A DNA stretch of 7,863 nucleotides from an uncultured Armatimonadota bacterium (GCA_946478935.1 CAMLEL010000103.1:1-7863); one strand, 5' to 3'. Positions 1 to 6,024 are shown, numbered from the stretch's first letter. Made by a program: numbers and translations. The notes: generated from the letters alone by a model not told the origin.

Positions 1-261
1 ACGACCTGCGGCAAGGACCTCCAATGCGTTGCGAGTTTCGCCGTCGCTTAAGTCAGGTCCTCCGAGATACGAAACAGCCCGCAATAGATCGATTTGGACC
101 AACCCGCTTTCGTCCAGACCCTGCAATGAATGCCCACTTGCCTTGACCCAAAAACGATCGCCCACTCGGCAGGACGCATTCCCTTCCGCCAAGATCGCCA
201 AGCCATTCTCAGGATCGCCCAACTGATGGCTCAGCCATAGCAAGTCCTGGACGTCCTTCAT
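1..261 (-). CDS. Class II aldolase/adducin family protein (5' part, C-terminus outside window)
   Basis: The frame is open from an ATG at 261 to the window edge and gives the first 87 residues. It carries the N-terminal signature of class II (zinc-dependent) aldolases: LAEGNAS at residues 24-30, matching the GN(x)S phosphate-binding loop, then FWVKASG at 38-44, matching the conserved strand ending in (K/P)xSG. Known members cleave or epimerise sugar phosphates such as fuculose-1-P, rhamnulose-1-P or ribulose-5-P. The WVKASG form recalls the aldolase part of bifunctional rhamnulose-1-P aldolase/dehydrogenase proteins. The metal-binding histidines and catalytic Glu would lie beyond the window, so activity cannot be judged. 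No Shine-Dalgarno sequence precedes the ATG. The gene is divergent from the mutarotase-like gene, 60 bp away, and its place beside a sugar kinase and an isomerase suggests a lyase step in the same pathway (inference). Confidence 0.85.
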   Translation of the reverse strand, partial: MKDVQDLLWLSHQLGDPENGLAILAEGNASCRVGDRFWVKASGHSLQGLDESGLVQIDLLRAVSYLGGPDLSDGETRNALEVLAAGR

Positions 262-267
262 GCGCCA

Positions 268-273
268 AGTTTA
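268..273 (-). promoter_or_regulatory. Possible -10 element for the aldolase gene (leaderless candidate)
   Basis: Read on the minus strand, TAAACT (a TAnnnT match) ends 6 nt before the aldolase ATG at 261. No Shine-Dalgarno sequence lies between. This arrangement is typical of leaderless transcripts. I found no convincing -35 box at a normal distance, so the call is weak. Confidence 0.25.
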
Positions 274-308
274 CTGGTGTTCACTAAATCGAATCTCGAC
301 TATGGAAT

Positions 309-315
309 AAAGGGA
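309..315 (+). promoter_or_regulatory. Ribosome binding site deciding the start of the mutarotase-like gene
   Basis: AAAGGGA lies 6 nt before the ATG at 322. It supports that start over the in-frame GTG at 277, which has no comparable site and would begin only 15 bp from the divergent aldolase start. Confidence 0.7.
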
Positions 316-321
316 TATGCT

Positions 322-1428
322 ATGCCTGTGGCCCATGCGATGGAAACTGTGCTCGGCCAGCCCTCCTGGAAACTGACCTCAGACTGCGTTGAAGCATGGG
401 TGACCGAGGTGGGCGCTCAACTGGGACCGGTCCACTTCAGTCTGTCAGGCCGAACGATTCAGCCGTTTCATGTCGCCCCTTGGCACTCCGATGGCGTCGA
501 TGGGCCACCGGTTATCCAAAGTTTGCGGGGCGACTTCTTCTGCATGCCGTTCGGTAGTAACGAGCGAGCTTATGGAGACGAGCAACATCCGCTTCATGGC
601 GAAACTGCCAATGAAGAATGGGCGCAAACCGGCGACGGCATTTGGGAACTGGATTTACGAATCCGAGTTGGCAAAGTGCGACGGGAGGTCATGCTGCGCC
701 CCGGCCAACAGGCCGTCTACGTCTGCAACCAGGTGAGCGGCCTTTCGGGTCCCATGTGCTTCGGCAATCATGCCATGCTCGCCTTCAATTCGCCCGGCTT
801 GGTCTCCACCAGTCCCTTCCAGTTTGGCCAGGTCTTCCCGGGCGAATTCGAATCACCAGCAGCAGGGGGATATTCGTCGCTGAAACCCGGCGAGCAGTTC
901 CAAAGGTTGGAACTCGTGCCGATGGCCAACGGGTCCATCGCTGACCTTTCCCGATACCCCGACCGAGATGGTTTCGAGGACTTGGTCATGCTTATAGGAG
1001 ACGACCGTCAGCGATTCGCGTGGAATGCCGTTGTGTTTCCACAAGAAGGGTATCTGTGGTATTGCCTCCGCAACCCGCGAATTCTGCGCCATACCATTCT
1101 CTGGCACTCGAACGGCGGCCGACACTATGCCCCTTGGAACGGACGTCATCGCAGAGTGCTCGGGATTGAAGACGTCACCGCCTACTTCCATCTTGGCCTC
1201 GCCGAGTCCTGCGCTGAGAATGAACTGAGCCGCCAAGGCGTAAAAACGCACCTCGATTTTGATCCGTCGAGTTCGATTTCAATATCATCCATCATGGGTG
1301 TTGCCCAAGTGGGTCCAGATGCCGAGCATGTAGAGGACATCGTTGCCGAAGGCGATGGGATCCAAATCCGAATGAGGTCAGGTGAAGAGATCTGGCTGCC
1401 CACAGATATCGGGTTCCTCGGCGACTAA
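322..1428 (+). CDS. Galactose-mutarotase-like / DUF4432-like sugar-binding protein
   Basis: This 368-residue protein has no signal peptide and is probably cytoplasmic. Its features resemble the aldose 1-epimerase (galactose mutarotase) superfamily of beta-sandwich proteins: FFCMPFG at residues 72-78, HGETAN at 92-97 where mutarotases have an HG(x)xRN-type loop, GNHAMLAF at 148-155, and GIEDVTAYF at 281-289, similar to the late G(I/L)E motif of DUF4432-like members. Known relatives interconvert sugar anomers or act as epimerases. The usual Arg of the HGFxRN loop is replaced here (HGETAN), so the exact chemistry is uncertain. The start at 322 is chosen for its strong ribosome binding site. The gene is convergent with the PfkB kinase, and the stop codons overlap by 4 bases. 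Its location in a sugar locus supports an anomer-handling or sugar-processing role (inference). Family assignment is by motif only. Confidence 0.65.
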   Translation: MPVAHAMETVLGQPSWKLTSDCVEAWVTEVGAQLGPVHFSLSGRTIQPFHVAPWHSDGVDGPPVIQSLRGDFFCMPFGSNERAYGDEQHPLHGETANEEWAQTGDGIWELDLRIRVGKVRREVMLRPGQQAVYVCNQVSGLSGPMCFGNHAMLAFNSPGLVSTSPFQFGQVFPGEFESPAAGGYSSLKPGEQFQRLELVPMANGSIADLSRYPDRDGFEDLVMLIGDDRQRFAWNAVVFPQEGYLWYCLRNPRILRHTILWHSNGGRHYAPWNGRHRRVLGIEDVTAYFHLGLAESCAENELSRQGVKTHLDFDPSSSISISSIMGVAQVGPDAEHVEDIVAEGDGIQIRMRSGEEIWLPTDIGFLGD

Positions 1429-2396
1429 TCCCGATATCCGTACCGTTCGCCCAGTTCCAGGCAGGCTGCCCAAGGCAGAATGCCCGAGGAGGCGTCCGGC
1501 TCCAACAAACTGGAGGCTGCCACGCACGCAGCGAATCGTAAGCACTCTGAAGGCTCAAATCCATCCGTGAATCCAGCCAGATAACCCGCCGCAAAGCCAT
1601 CACCCGCCCCTACTGTGCCTCGAATTTGCGAAGCTGGAATCTGAACCGCTCCTTGGCGGGCAACCTCCTGCCCGCCCCGAAACGCGAAGCCAGCATCCGG
1701 AGTGTGAACGACAAGCCATCCGGCACAATCGGCCGATAAGGACTTGCCCGCTGCCACCAGATCAGCGGCGGAAGAAATCGGCGACTCGACCGTCCTCGCC
1801 AGCTCAAACTCATTTAAAAACGCGACGTCTGCATGACCAAGGGCCGGTCGCACAATCTTCGGAAATCGGCTTGAATCCTCACTGACCACGTCGATCGAGG
1901 TGGTTCCCCCACCCGCTCTAACCGCGCTCAGCGCACGAGCCGCCAAAGTGCCGAACTCTGGGTCAACGGAATCCAATCGATCCAGAAGCAAGAGATAACC
2001 GAGATGCACGTGGGAACGACCAAAGCCCAAACCGTCGAATTCGAACTCGGCGTTCGCTCCCCGATAATGGAAGAAGGTTCTACGCCGCGAGTCCTCAACC
2101 ATCATCACGTCGGTATACGAGGTCGCCAACTCGGTGCACCGCCTGAGGTGCGCGGTATCGATGCCAAGGCCGTTGCAATCCTCCAAAACGCTGATGCCGT
2201 CCTCATCATCTCCCACCGAACCAACACCTGCGAGTCCGCCAACGTAGCCGATTTTCGAGAGCGCCTTCAACACGTTGTATGCGGACCCGCCGTTGCTGCG
2301 ACTCTCCCGGAGAATGTTTGCGAGAGCGTCCTGCTCCGGGAATACGTCGATCACCTTCACACGATCGACAATCCAATTTCCCGCGCCGACGATCAT
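1425..2396 (-). CDS. PfkB/ribokinase-family carbohydrate kinase
   Basis: This 323-residue cytoplasmic kinase transfers phosphate from ATP to a sugar. It shows both PfkB landmarks. A glycine pair with a helix start sits near the N-terminus (SNGGSAYNVLKALSKIG, residues 34-50). The C-terminal anion-hole and catalytic signature is GTVGAGDGF (260-268), with D266 as the expected catalytic base. FLNEFE at 193-198 matches the NxxE magnesium/phosphate motif. The length is normal for the family. The N-terminus (NWIVDRVKVIDVFPEQDALANI) is distinctive and resembles a PfkB subgroup I recall from Planctomycetota-like bacteria. The substrate is unknown; a ketopentose or ketohexose is likely given the isomerase directly upstream. 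The ATG overlaps the isomerase stop as ATGA and only a weak GGTGAG precedes it, so expression probably depends on translational coupling. Confidence 0.92.
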   Translation of the reverse strand: MIVGAGNWIVDRVKVIDVFPEQDALANILRESRSNGGSAYNVLKALSKIGYVGGLAGVGSVGDDEDGISVLEDCNGLGIDTAHLRRCTELATSYTDVMMVEDSRRRTFFHYRGANAEFEFDGLGFGRSHVHLGYLLLLDRLDSVDPEFGTLAARALSAVRAGGGTTSIDVVSEDSSRFPKIVRPALGHADVAFLNEFELARTVESPISSAADLVAAGKSLSADCAGWLVVHTPDAGFAFRGGQEVARQGAVQIPASQIRGTVGAGDGFAAGYLAGFTDGFEPSECLRFAACVAASSLLEPDASSGILPWAACLELGERYGYRD

Positions 2397-2944
2397 AACT
2401 CACTCACCAAGTGGGCAATCGATGGCTCGTCTTCTTCGATCGCGCTGAATCTTCCAACCGCCTGGTTCTCGAAGAAGTTGTCATGAAAGTCGTCATTTGC
2501 TGTCGATACCTCTCCGACGATGCACTCCGCATCGGACCAAAACTCGTGCCAGGTTCCGGGATGCAAGGTCACTCGCTCTCCCGCATTCAACCGTAGTTCG
2601 GCCGGTGGAACGACGGTCTCGGGGACGCCGTTGCGCTTGATCTCAACAAGGTGTGAACCTCCGATTAAGACTGAGAGTTGCCCCCACCGGCAGATGATAT
2701 CTTCCTTCTTCTTGCGGTGGTAGTGCATCGGCGTAACCATGCCCGCCCTCAAGTACATGAGCTTCTCGCAATACTCAGGTTCCTCCGCCAAATTCACCAA
2801 CACCAACCCAAATCGCGTCCAATCTCCAAGGCCAAAATCAGTCACATCCCAACGCGGGTTCGGCGGCAAGGACCATCCGTGAGCTTCCCAACACTCAGTT
2901 GCATTTTCGATGAGCCGGTTGATTTCGGATCGCTTCATCGACAT
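2393..2944 (-). CDS. D-lyxose ketol-isomerase family cupin (LyxE-like)
   Basis: This single-domain cupin has 183 residues from the chosen ATG at 2944 (MSMKRSEINRL). It resembles the D-lyxose ketol-isomerase family (COG3822), metal-dependent enzymes that convert D-lyxose to D-xylulose and often D-mannose to D-fructose. The first cupin motif is complete: G68, H74, H76 and E81, then G88. The second has G122, PG at 129-130 and H133, so all four expected metal ligands (H74, H76, E81, H133) are present. The N-terminal helix MKRSEINRLIENA and the later RWDVTDFGLGDW segment also fit the family. An in-frame ATG at 2980 is less likely. At 2944 the ATG overlaps the upstream stop as TGATG, and the family typically starts near MKRSEIN; the ATG at 2938 is a second option. 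It is the middle gene of a three-gene operon. The true substrate may be another aldose. Confidence 0.9.
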   Translation of the reverse strand: MSMKRSEINRLIENATECWEAHGWSLPPNPRWDVTDFGLGDWTRFGLVLVNLAEEPEYCEKLMYLRAGMVTPMHYHRKKKEDIICRWGQLSVLIGGSHLVEIKRNGVPETVVPPAELRLNAGERVTLHPGTWHEFWSDAECIVGEVSTANDDFHDNFFENQAVGRFSAIEEDEPSIAHLVSEL

Positions 2945-4065
2945 CACAAATCCAGTGACACCACAGACTTCATGCGCCAAGATTCCAGCGCTGCTTCATT
3001 CATCTGGTGGGCCCGAAGGCATTCGTCGACCGTTGCGCAGCCGAATCGGTTTCCCAATGAGCCGTTTCGTTCGGCAATAAATGCCGCCCACATTTGCAGA
3101 AACGCATCCGGAAATCCAAACTCGAAAATCGCCCCTGTCACCACGGGAAACTGAGGCTGGTGACCCAGGTCCACCCGCTCCCAAATTTGCTCCTTTTCCC
3201 GCCGAAATGTCCACAGGGTTTTAGGCTCCTTGGTACTGAACTTCACCGCGCCCTGCGTGCCATAAACCTCGATAAACCACGTATTCATCTCGCCCGGCAT
3301 AACCCGCTTGACTTCTAGTCGCAAGGGCGTCGCATGACCATCGATCAAGGCATCGACATTCCACACGGCATTATCATCCGTGTCGCAGGCCACCCAGCGA
3401 CCGGTCGCATCCATTCTGTGCTCGAATATGTTGCTGAGCTGTCCGTGAACGCGCAGGGGTTTCCAACCCAGCCTTAACGGAATGTGCCAGACGTGGAGGC
3501 CCAGGTCGTTCATGACTCCCGCTTCTCCACACCTGGACCGCTGTCTTTTCCAGTTGATTGGCTTGTTTGGATCAAGGTCACTTGAGTGCCAAAAACCCGC
3601 CCGCACTTCGATAATGCGACCCAGATCACCTTCCCGAATCGCATCGACGACTCGCTTGGCCCCCGGATAGAAGGGAAACTCGCTGGAGCAGCGCACGAAT
3701 CGTCCCGTCGTGCGGGCAATAAGTGCCACGTTCATGGCTTGGTGCAAGTCCATACCGAACGACTTTTCTGCGAACAGATCCTTGCCCGCGTTGAGCACGT
3801 CGCTATAGACCCGCTCGTGCAGATCATGCGGCACAGCCACATAGACCAGGTCGATCTCTGGCTTGGCGAGCAGTTCCCGATAGTCCGGAGTCTTCAGGTT
3901 CACTGAGCGAATTCGGTCAAACCAGGCCAAGGCATCGGAGTTGGAATCTGCAACCGCCACCAGCTCAGGCTGAGGGCCAACATTCTCCAGGGCGCACCAC
4001 CGCGACAGCGCTGCGGCCACTTCCTTACCCATCAAGCCGCCACCGATAATCCCGACTTTCGCCAT
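2944..4065 (-). CDS. Gfo/Idh/MocA family NAD(P)-dependent oxidoreductase
   Basis: This 373-residue cytoplasmic dehydrogenase has an N-terminal Rossmann fold: VGIIGGGLMG at residues 4-13, then VAD at 38-40 closing the second beta strand, where an acidic residue usually favours NAD. AEKSFG at 99-104 replaces the family EKP motif and keeps the key Lys (K101). NDLGLHVWH at 186-194 carries the D187-x3-H191 pair that usually supports catalysis. The C-terminal alpha/beta domain includes WFIEVYGTQGAVKFS (263-277), typical of the family. Members oxidise or reduce hydroxyls of sugars, inositols and sugar acids; the substrate here is unknown. It is the first gene of the minus-strand operon with the isomerase and kinase. 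A sugar-oxidising or epimerising entry step is the natural reading. No clear Shine-Dalgarno precedes the ATG. Confidence 0.93.
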   Translation of the reverse strand: MAKVGIIGGGLMGKEVAAALSRWCALENVGPQPELVAVADSNSDALAWFDRIRSVNLKTPDYRELLAKPEIDLVYVAVPHDLHERVYSDVLNAGKDLFAEKSFGMDLHQAMNVALIARTTGRFVRCSSEFPFYPGAKRVVDAIREGDLGRIIEVRAGFWHSSDLDPNKPINWKRQRSRCGEAGVMNDLGLHVWHIPLRLGWKPLRVHGQLSNIFEHRMDATGRWVACDTDDNAVWNVDALIDGHATPLRLEVKRVMPGEMNTWFIEVYGTQGAVKFSTKEPKTLWTFRREKEQIWERVDLGHQPQFPVVTGAIFEFGFPDAFLQMWAAFIAERNGSLGNRFGCATVDECLRAHQMNEAALESWRMKSVVSLDL

Positions 4066-4074
4066 GCGTCGAAC

Positions 4075-4103
4075 TTTATCCCATTCGTCCGGCGTAACTG
4101 CAA
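4075..4103 (-). promoter_or_regulatory. Candidate promoter of the oxidoreductase-isomerase-kinase operon
   Basis: On the minus strand, TTGCAG (4103-4098) and GATAAA (4080-4075) are 17 bp apart. They match the consensus at 3 and 4 positions respectively. An overlapping TAAAGT (4078-4073, a TAnnnT match) ends 7 nt before the ATG at 4065. Transcription would start almost at the start codon, consistent with the missing Shine-Dalgarno. The -35 box would fall inside the spacer of the divergent tRNA promoter. Confidence 0.35.
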
Positions 4104-4105
4104 AA

Positions 4106-4114
4106 TGCTATAAT
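4106..4114 (+). promoter_or_regulatory. Extended -10 promoter of tRNA-Ser
   Basis: TGCTATAAT is a perfect TATAAT (4109-4114) preceded by the TGn extension. It ends 13 nt before the tRNA 5' end at 4128, as expected for a stable-RNA promoter. No good -35 hexamer is visible (the 4086-4091 region reads CGTCCG), which is acceptable for an extended -10 promoter. Confidence 0.75.
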
Positions 4115-4127
4115 TGAAAACAGGCGC

Positions 4128-4218
4128 GGAGAGATGGCTGAGTGGACGAAAGCGCCCGCCTGCTAAGTGGGTAAGGGGTTATACCTCTTCTCGGGTTCGA
4201 ATCCCGATCTCTCCGCCA
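4128..4218 (+). tRNA. tRNA-Ser, anticodon GCU (reads AGC/AGU)
   Basis: This is a complete class II tRNA with an encoded CCA. The acceptor stem pairs 4128-4134 (GGAGAGA) with 4208-4214 without mismatch, followed by discriminator G4215 and CCA at 4216-4218. The D stem is 4137-4139/4151-4153, with the conserved GG at 4144-4145. The anticodon stem is 4155-4159/4167-4171, with one G-T pair, around the loop CTGCTAA; the anticodon GCT is at 4162-4164. The long variable arm has a 5-bp stem (4174-4178/4184-4188) with loop TTATA, which identifies a Ser/Leu/Tyr-type tRNA. The T stem is 4191-4195/4203-4207 with loop TTCGAAT. The transglycosylase gene follows on the same strand 69 nt later without a visible terminator, so read-through is possible. 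Confidence 0.97.
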
Positions 4219-4287
4219 GAACTTTATCGTTGCCAACCCGTCTGTCAATCGAGGGGCAATTACCGACCATGGAATATTGGCAATAAG

Positions 4288-5307
4288 ATGAGAACGCTTT
4301 TCATCCCTATCCTTGCTTCCCTGGCTTTTCTGGCTCACGGCCAAAGCTTGGATCAATACTTGGCGATTCGCAAGCAGTACAAGATCAGTCAGGCGGTTGG
4401 CGTGCCTGCGCTCGAAACGTTGGTCGGATCGCGCGTGGTCGAAGTTCAAGGCAAGGTTAAGGGCGTCTTCCGAATTGATGATCGCGCGGCACTCATGCTG
4501 GAGCGAACCGACGGCGGCACCGAAATCGTTGATGCCAGCGGGATCCCGGACTGGCTCCAAGGCAACGAAGTTCCCGCCAGGTTGATCGTAAAAGCCTCTC
4601 GAGCTCACGAGAATGCCCAACTGAAGTGCAATTTGATCGCCGCCGCTCCCGAAGGAAAGATCCGTGCAATCGAAACACTCGAAGCAGAAAAAGCTGCCGC
4701 TCGCCGGCGACTGGAAGGCAGCAAAGCTTCCCGTGGCACCACCAGCTCGGCTACATCCCGAAATCCAGCTCTCAGCGGCCCGATCGGAAAGGCGGGATCT
4801 GCCAAGGCTCGAAACTGGAGCCTTCCCGCCCACGAAGTGACGCCGATCTATGCGGGCTTCATCAAGAGCCGAAATAAGAAGCTGAGTGACGCGGAAGCCT
4901 ATCGAATCGCCGAAGGCATCATTGGCTTCAGCTTGAAGTACGGCGTCGACGCTCGACTAATCATGGCGATGGTGTTGGTCGAAAGCGGATTCAATCCTGC
5001 TGCCACCAGTCACGCCGGAGCAATGGGTCTCGGTCAATTGATGCCCGGCACGGCTGCCGGAATGGGAATCGGCAACCCCTACGACTCCATGGAAAACCTC
5101 TACGGATGCGTGCGCATCGTGAGAGGCCACCTGGACAAGTACGCCAAGTCCACGGGTGATAAATTTCAAAGCCTGATCTTAACCCTGGCTGCCTACAACG
5201 CTGGCAGCGGTGCAGTTCGCCGCCACCGTGGTGTTCCACCATACAAAGAGACTCAGCGTTACGTTCAAAAAGTGATCGGCTGGTACCGCGCCCTCTCTGG
5301 CGCGTAA
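4288..5307 (+). CDS. Secreted lytic transglycosylase (SLT domain) with beta-rich N-terminal domain
   Basis: This 339-residue protein starts with a signal peptide (MRTLFIPILASLAFLAHGQS, likely cut near AHG/Q), so it acts in the envelope. Residues about 45-120 alternate short beta strands (VVEVQGKVKGVF, AALMLERTDGGTEIVDA, PARLIVKASR), suggesting a small OB-like barrel (inference). A charged, Ala/Ser-rich linker (130-180) follows. Residues 205-335 form the SLT catalytic domain of lysozyme-like lytic transglycosylases: the catalytic glutamate E232 in VESGFNPAA, GAMGLGQLMP at 244-253, and AAYNAGSGAV at 301-310. Such enzymes cleave the MurNAc-GlcNAc bond of peptidoglycan, forming 1,6-anhydro-MurNAc. 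The frame is open upstream through the tRNA to 4114, but the signal peptide fixes the start at 4288. The ribosome binding site is weak. The stop lies 5 bp from that of the convergent TPR gene. Confidence 0.92.
   Translation: MRTLFIPILASLAFLAHGQSLDQYLAIRKQYKISQAVGVPALETLVGSRVVEVQGKVKGVFRIDDRAALMLERTDGGTEIVDASGIPDWLQGNEVPARLIVKASRAHENAQLKCNLIAAAPEGKIRAIETLEAEKAAARRRLEGSKASRGTTSSATSRNPALSGPIGKAGSAKARNWSLPAHEVTPIYAGFIKSRNKKLSDAEAYRIAEGIIGFSLKYGVDARLIMAMVLVESGFNPAATSHAGAMGLGQLMPGTAAGMGIGNPYDSMENLYGCVRIVRGHLDKYAKSTGDKFQSLILTLAAYNAGSGAVRRHRGVPPYKETQRYVQKVIGWYRALSGA
5287..5304. terminator. GC-rich hairpin at a convergent gene end (possible terminator)
   Basis: CGCGCC (5287-5292) and GGCGCG (5299-5304) form a perfect 6-bp stem with the loop CTCTCT. 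It overlaps the last codons of the transglycosylase and lies 8 nt beyond the stop of the convergent TPR gene. Neither strand has a T-tract after it, so intrinsic termination is doubtful; it might instead act as a 3'-end barrier. Confidence 0.3.
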
Positions 5308-5312
5308 TGAGG

Positions 5313-5909
5313 TCAAGAGGGTCTGGCGAATAAGCCGGCGCGCGTCGCCCGTTCTTGAATGATTTCTTCCGTCGTTTCACTCACGACCGCAAAGTCGAAT
5401 CCGCGTTCAGCACAAGCTTTGACCGGATCCTGCTCATAGGCTGCCCGAAATATCCGGTCCGATTGGATCAATTCCATCACCAATGAGCCTTGCCACGCTC
5501 GAAGCTCCTGAATGAGAGCATCCATCTCCGACGATTCCGGCAACCCAAGCTCAACCGCACGCAAGTAAGCCTTGACGGCCTCGCCACACAACCCCTTGCT
5601 ATGATAAGCGGCTGCCAGCAATGAGTGATAGCCTGGCTCGTAAGGATTCAGGGCGATAAGTTTCCGCAAGGTCGCCAACAGGTCGTCCAAATCAGCTGAC
5701 TGCCACTGCGCCTTCGCAAGTGTTTCCAAGGCGGGAACATGTTCCGGATCCTTCCGCAGAACTTGACGTGCGCGTGCAACGGCGCTTGCACCTTGCCCAG
5801 TTCCCAAATCCGTTTCGGCCTGCATTTTTGTTTTCCGACCGCCGCTCTGACGGCCCACATTTTCAATCCTCGAGAGCTTCGCTCCCGAACGATGCGCGTT
5901 TCTCCCCAT
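5313..5909 (-). CDS. TPR-repeat protein, function unknown
   Basis: This 198-residue soluble protein has no signal peptide or membrane segment. The start at 5909 is chosen because AAAGAGG (5923-5917) lies 7 nt upstream. The frame stays open to 6044, but that extension is basic, low in typical protein features and lacks a ribosome site. Residues 1-30 are basic and probably disordered. Residues about 42-122 form helical tetratricopeptide-like repeats: ARARQVLRKDPEHVPALETLAKA, then LRKLIALNPYEPGYHSLLAAAYHSKGLCGEAVKAYLRAVELG, with the usual LxxxY/A-x-G and Pro spacing. TPRs bind other proteins. The tail (150-190) has a short helix with FRAAYEQDPVKACAERGFDF followed by an acidic helix. It lies 115 bp downstream of the GAF sensor-like gene on the same strand and may be its partner (inference). 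Confidence 0.8.
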   Translation of the reverse strand: MGRNAHRSGAKLSRIENVGRQSGGRKTKMQAETDLGTGQGASAVARARQVLRKDPEHVPALETLAKAQWQSADLDDLLATLRKLIALNPYEPGYHSLLAAAYHSKGLCGEAVKAYLRAVELGLPESSEMDALIQELRAWQGSLVMELIQSDRIFRAAYEQDPVKACAERGFDFAVVSETTEEIIQERATRAGLFARPS

Positions 5910-5916
5910 TACTGAA

Positions 5917-5923
5917 CCTCTTT
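5917..5923 (-). promoter_or_regulatory. Ribosome binding site of the TPR gene
   Basis: Read on the minus strand this is AAAGAGG, 7 nt before the ATG at 5909. It selects this start over upstream in-frame codons. Confidence 0.7.
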
Positions 5924-5975
5924 GGCATGCTTTTTGCTGCCTTAGTGCGCGTTTTGGTTCGCAGTTCAACTGTAT

Positions 5976-6001
5976 CGCGTGTTTGCTGCTTGCGACACGC
6001 G
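5976..6001. repeat. Inverted repeat between the GAF gene and the TPR gene
   Basis: CGCGTGT (5976-5982) and ACACGCG (5995-6001) are perfect 7-bp inverted repeats around a 12-nt centre. They sit in the 115-bp gap that follows the GAF gene's stop at 6025. No T-tract follows on the minus strand, so this is not a standard terminator. It could be an operator, an mRNA processing hairpin, or chance. Confidence 0.35.
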
Positions 6002-6024
6002 CAAAAGTACCGGTAACGCGGCCT

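Noticed and set aside
277..321. GTG at 277 as the start of the mutarotase-like gene
   Set aside because: It has no ribosome site, leaves only 15 bp to the divergent aldolase start, and adds residues without family similarity. The ATG at 322 has AAAGGGA at good spacing.
2004..2486. Plus-strand open frame opposite the kinase and isomerase
   Set aside because: It runs antisense to two well-supported coding regions, has no ribosome site and no family motifs.
2678..3154. Plus-strand open frame opposite the isomerase/oxidoreductase junction
   Set aside because: Its composition is that of an antisense shadow (rich in His, Arg, Pro and Ser), and the minus-strand genes explain the region fully.
4200..4218. 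tRNA-Ser 3' end as a phage or island attachment site
   Set aside because: tRNA-Ser genes are common integration sites, but I see no integrase and no repeated copy of the tRNA 3' end in the window.
4114..4287. Upstream extension of the transglycosylase frame
   Set aside because: The extension translates the tRNA-Ser gene itself. The signal peptide beginning at 4288 marks the real start.
4108..4833. Long minus-strand open frame opposite the transglycosylase and tRNA
   Set aside because: It is a shadow of the real genes: its 3' part is antisense to the tRNA and the protein has no recognisable features.
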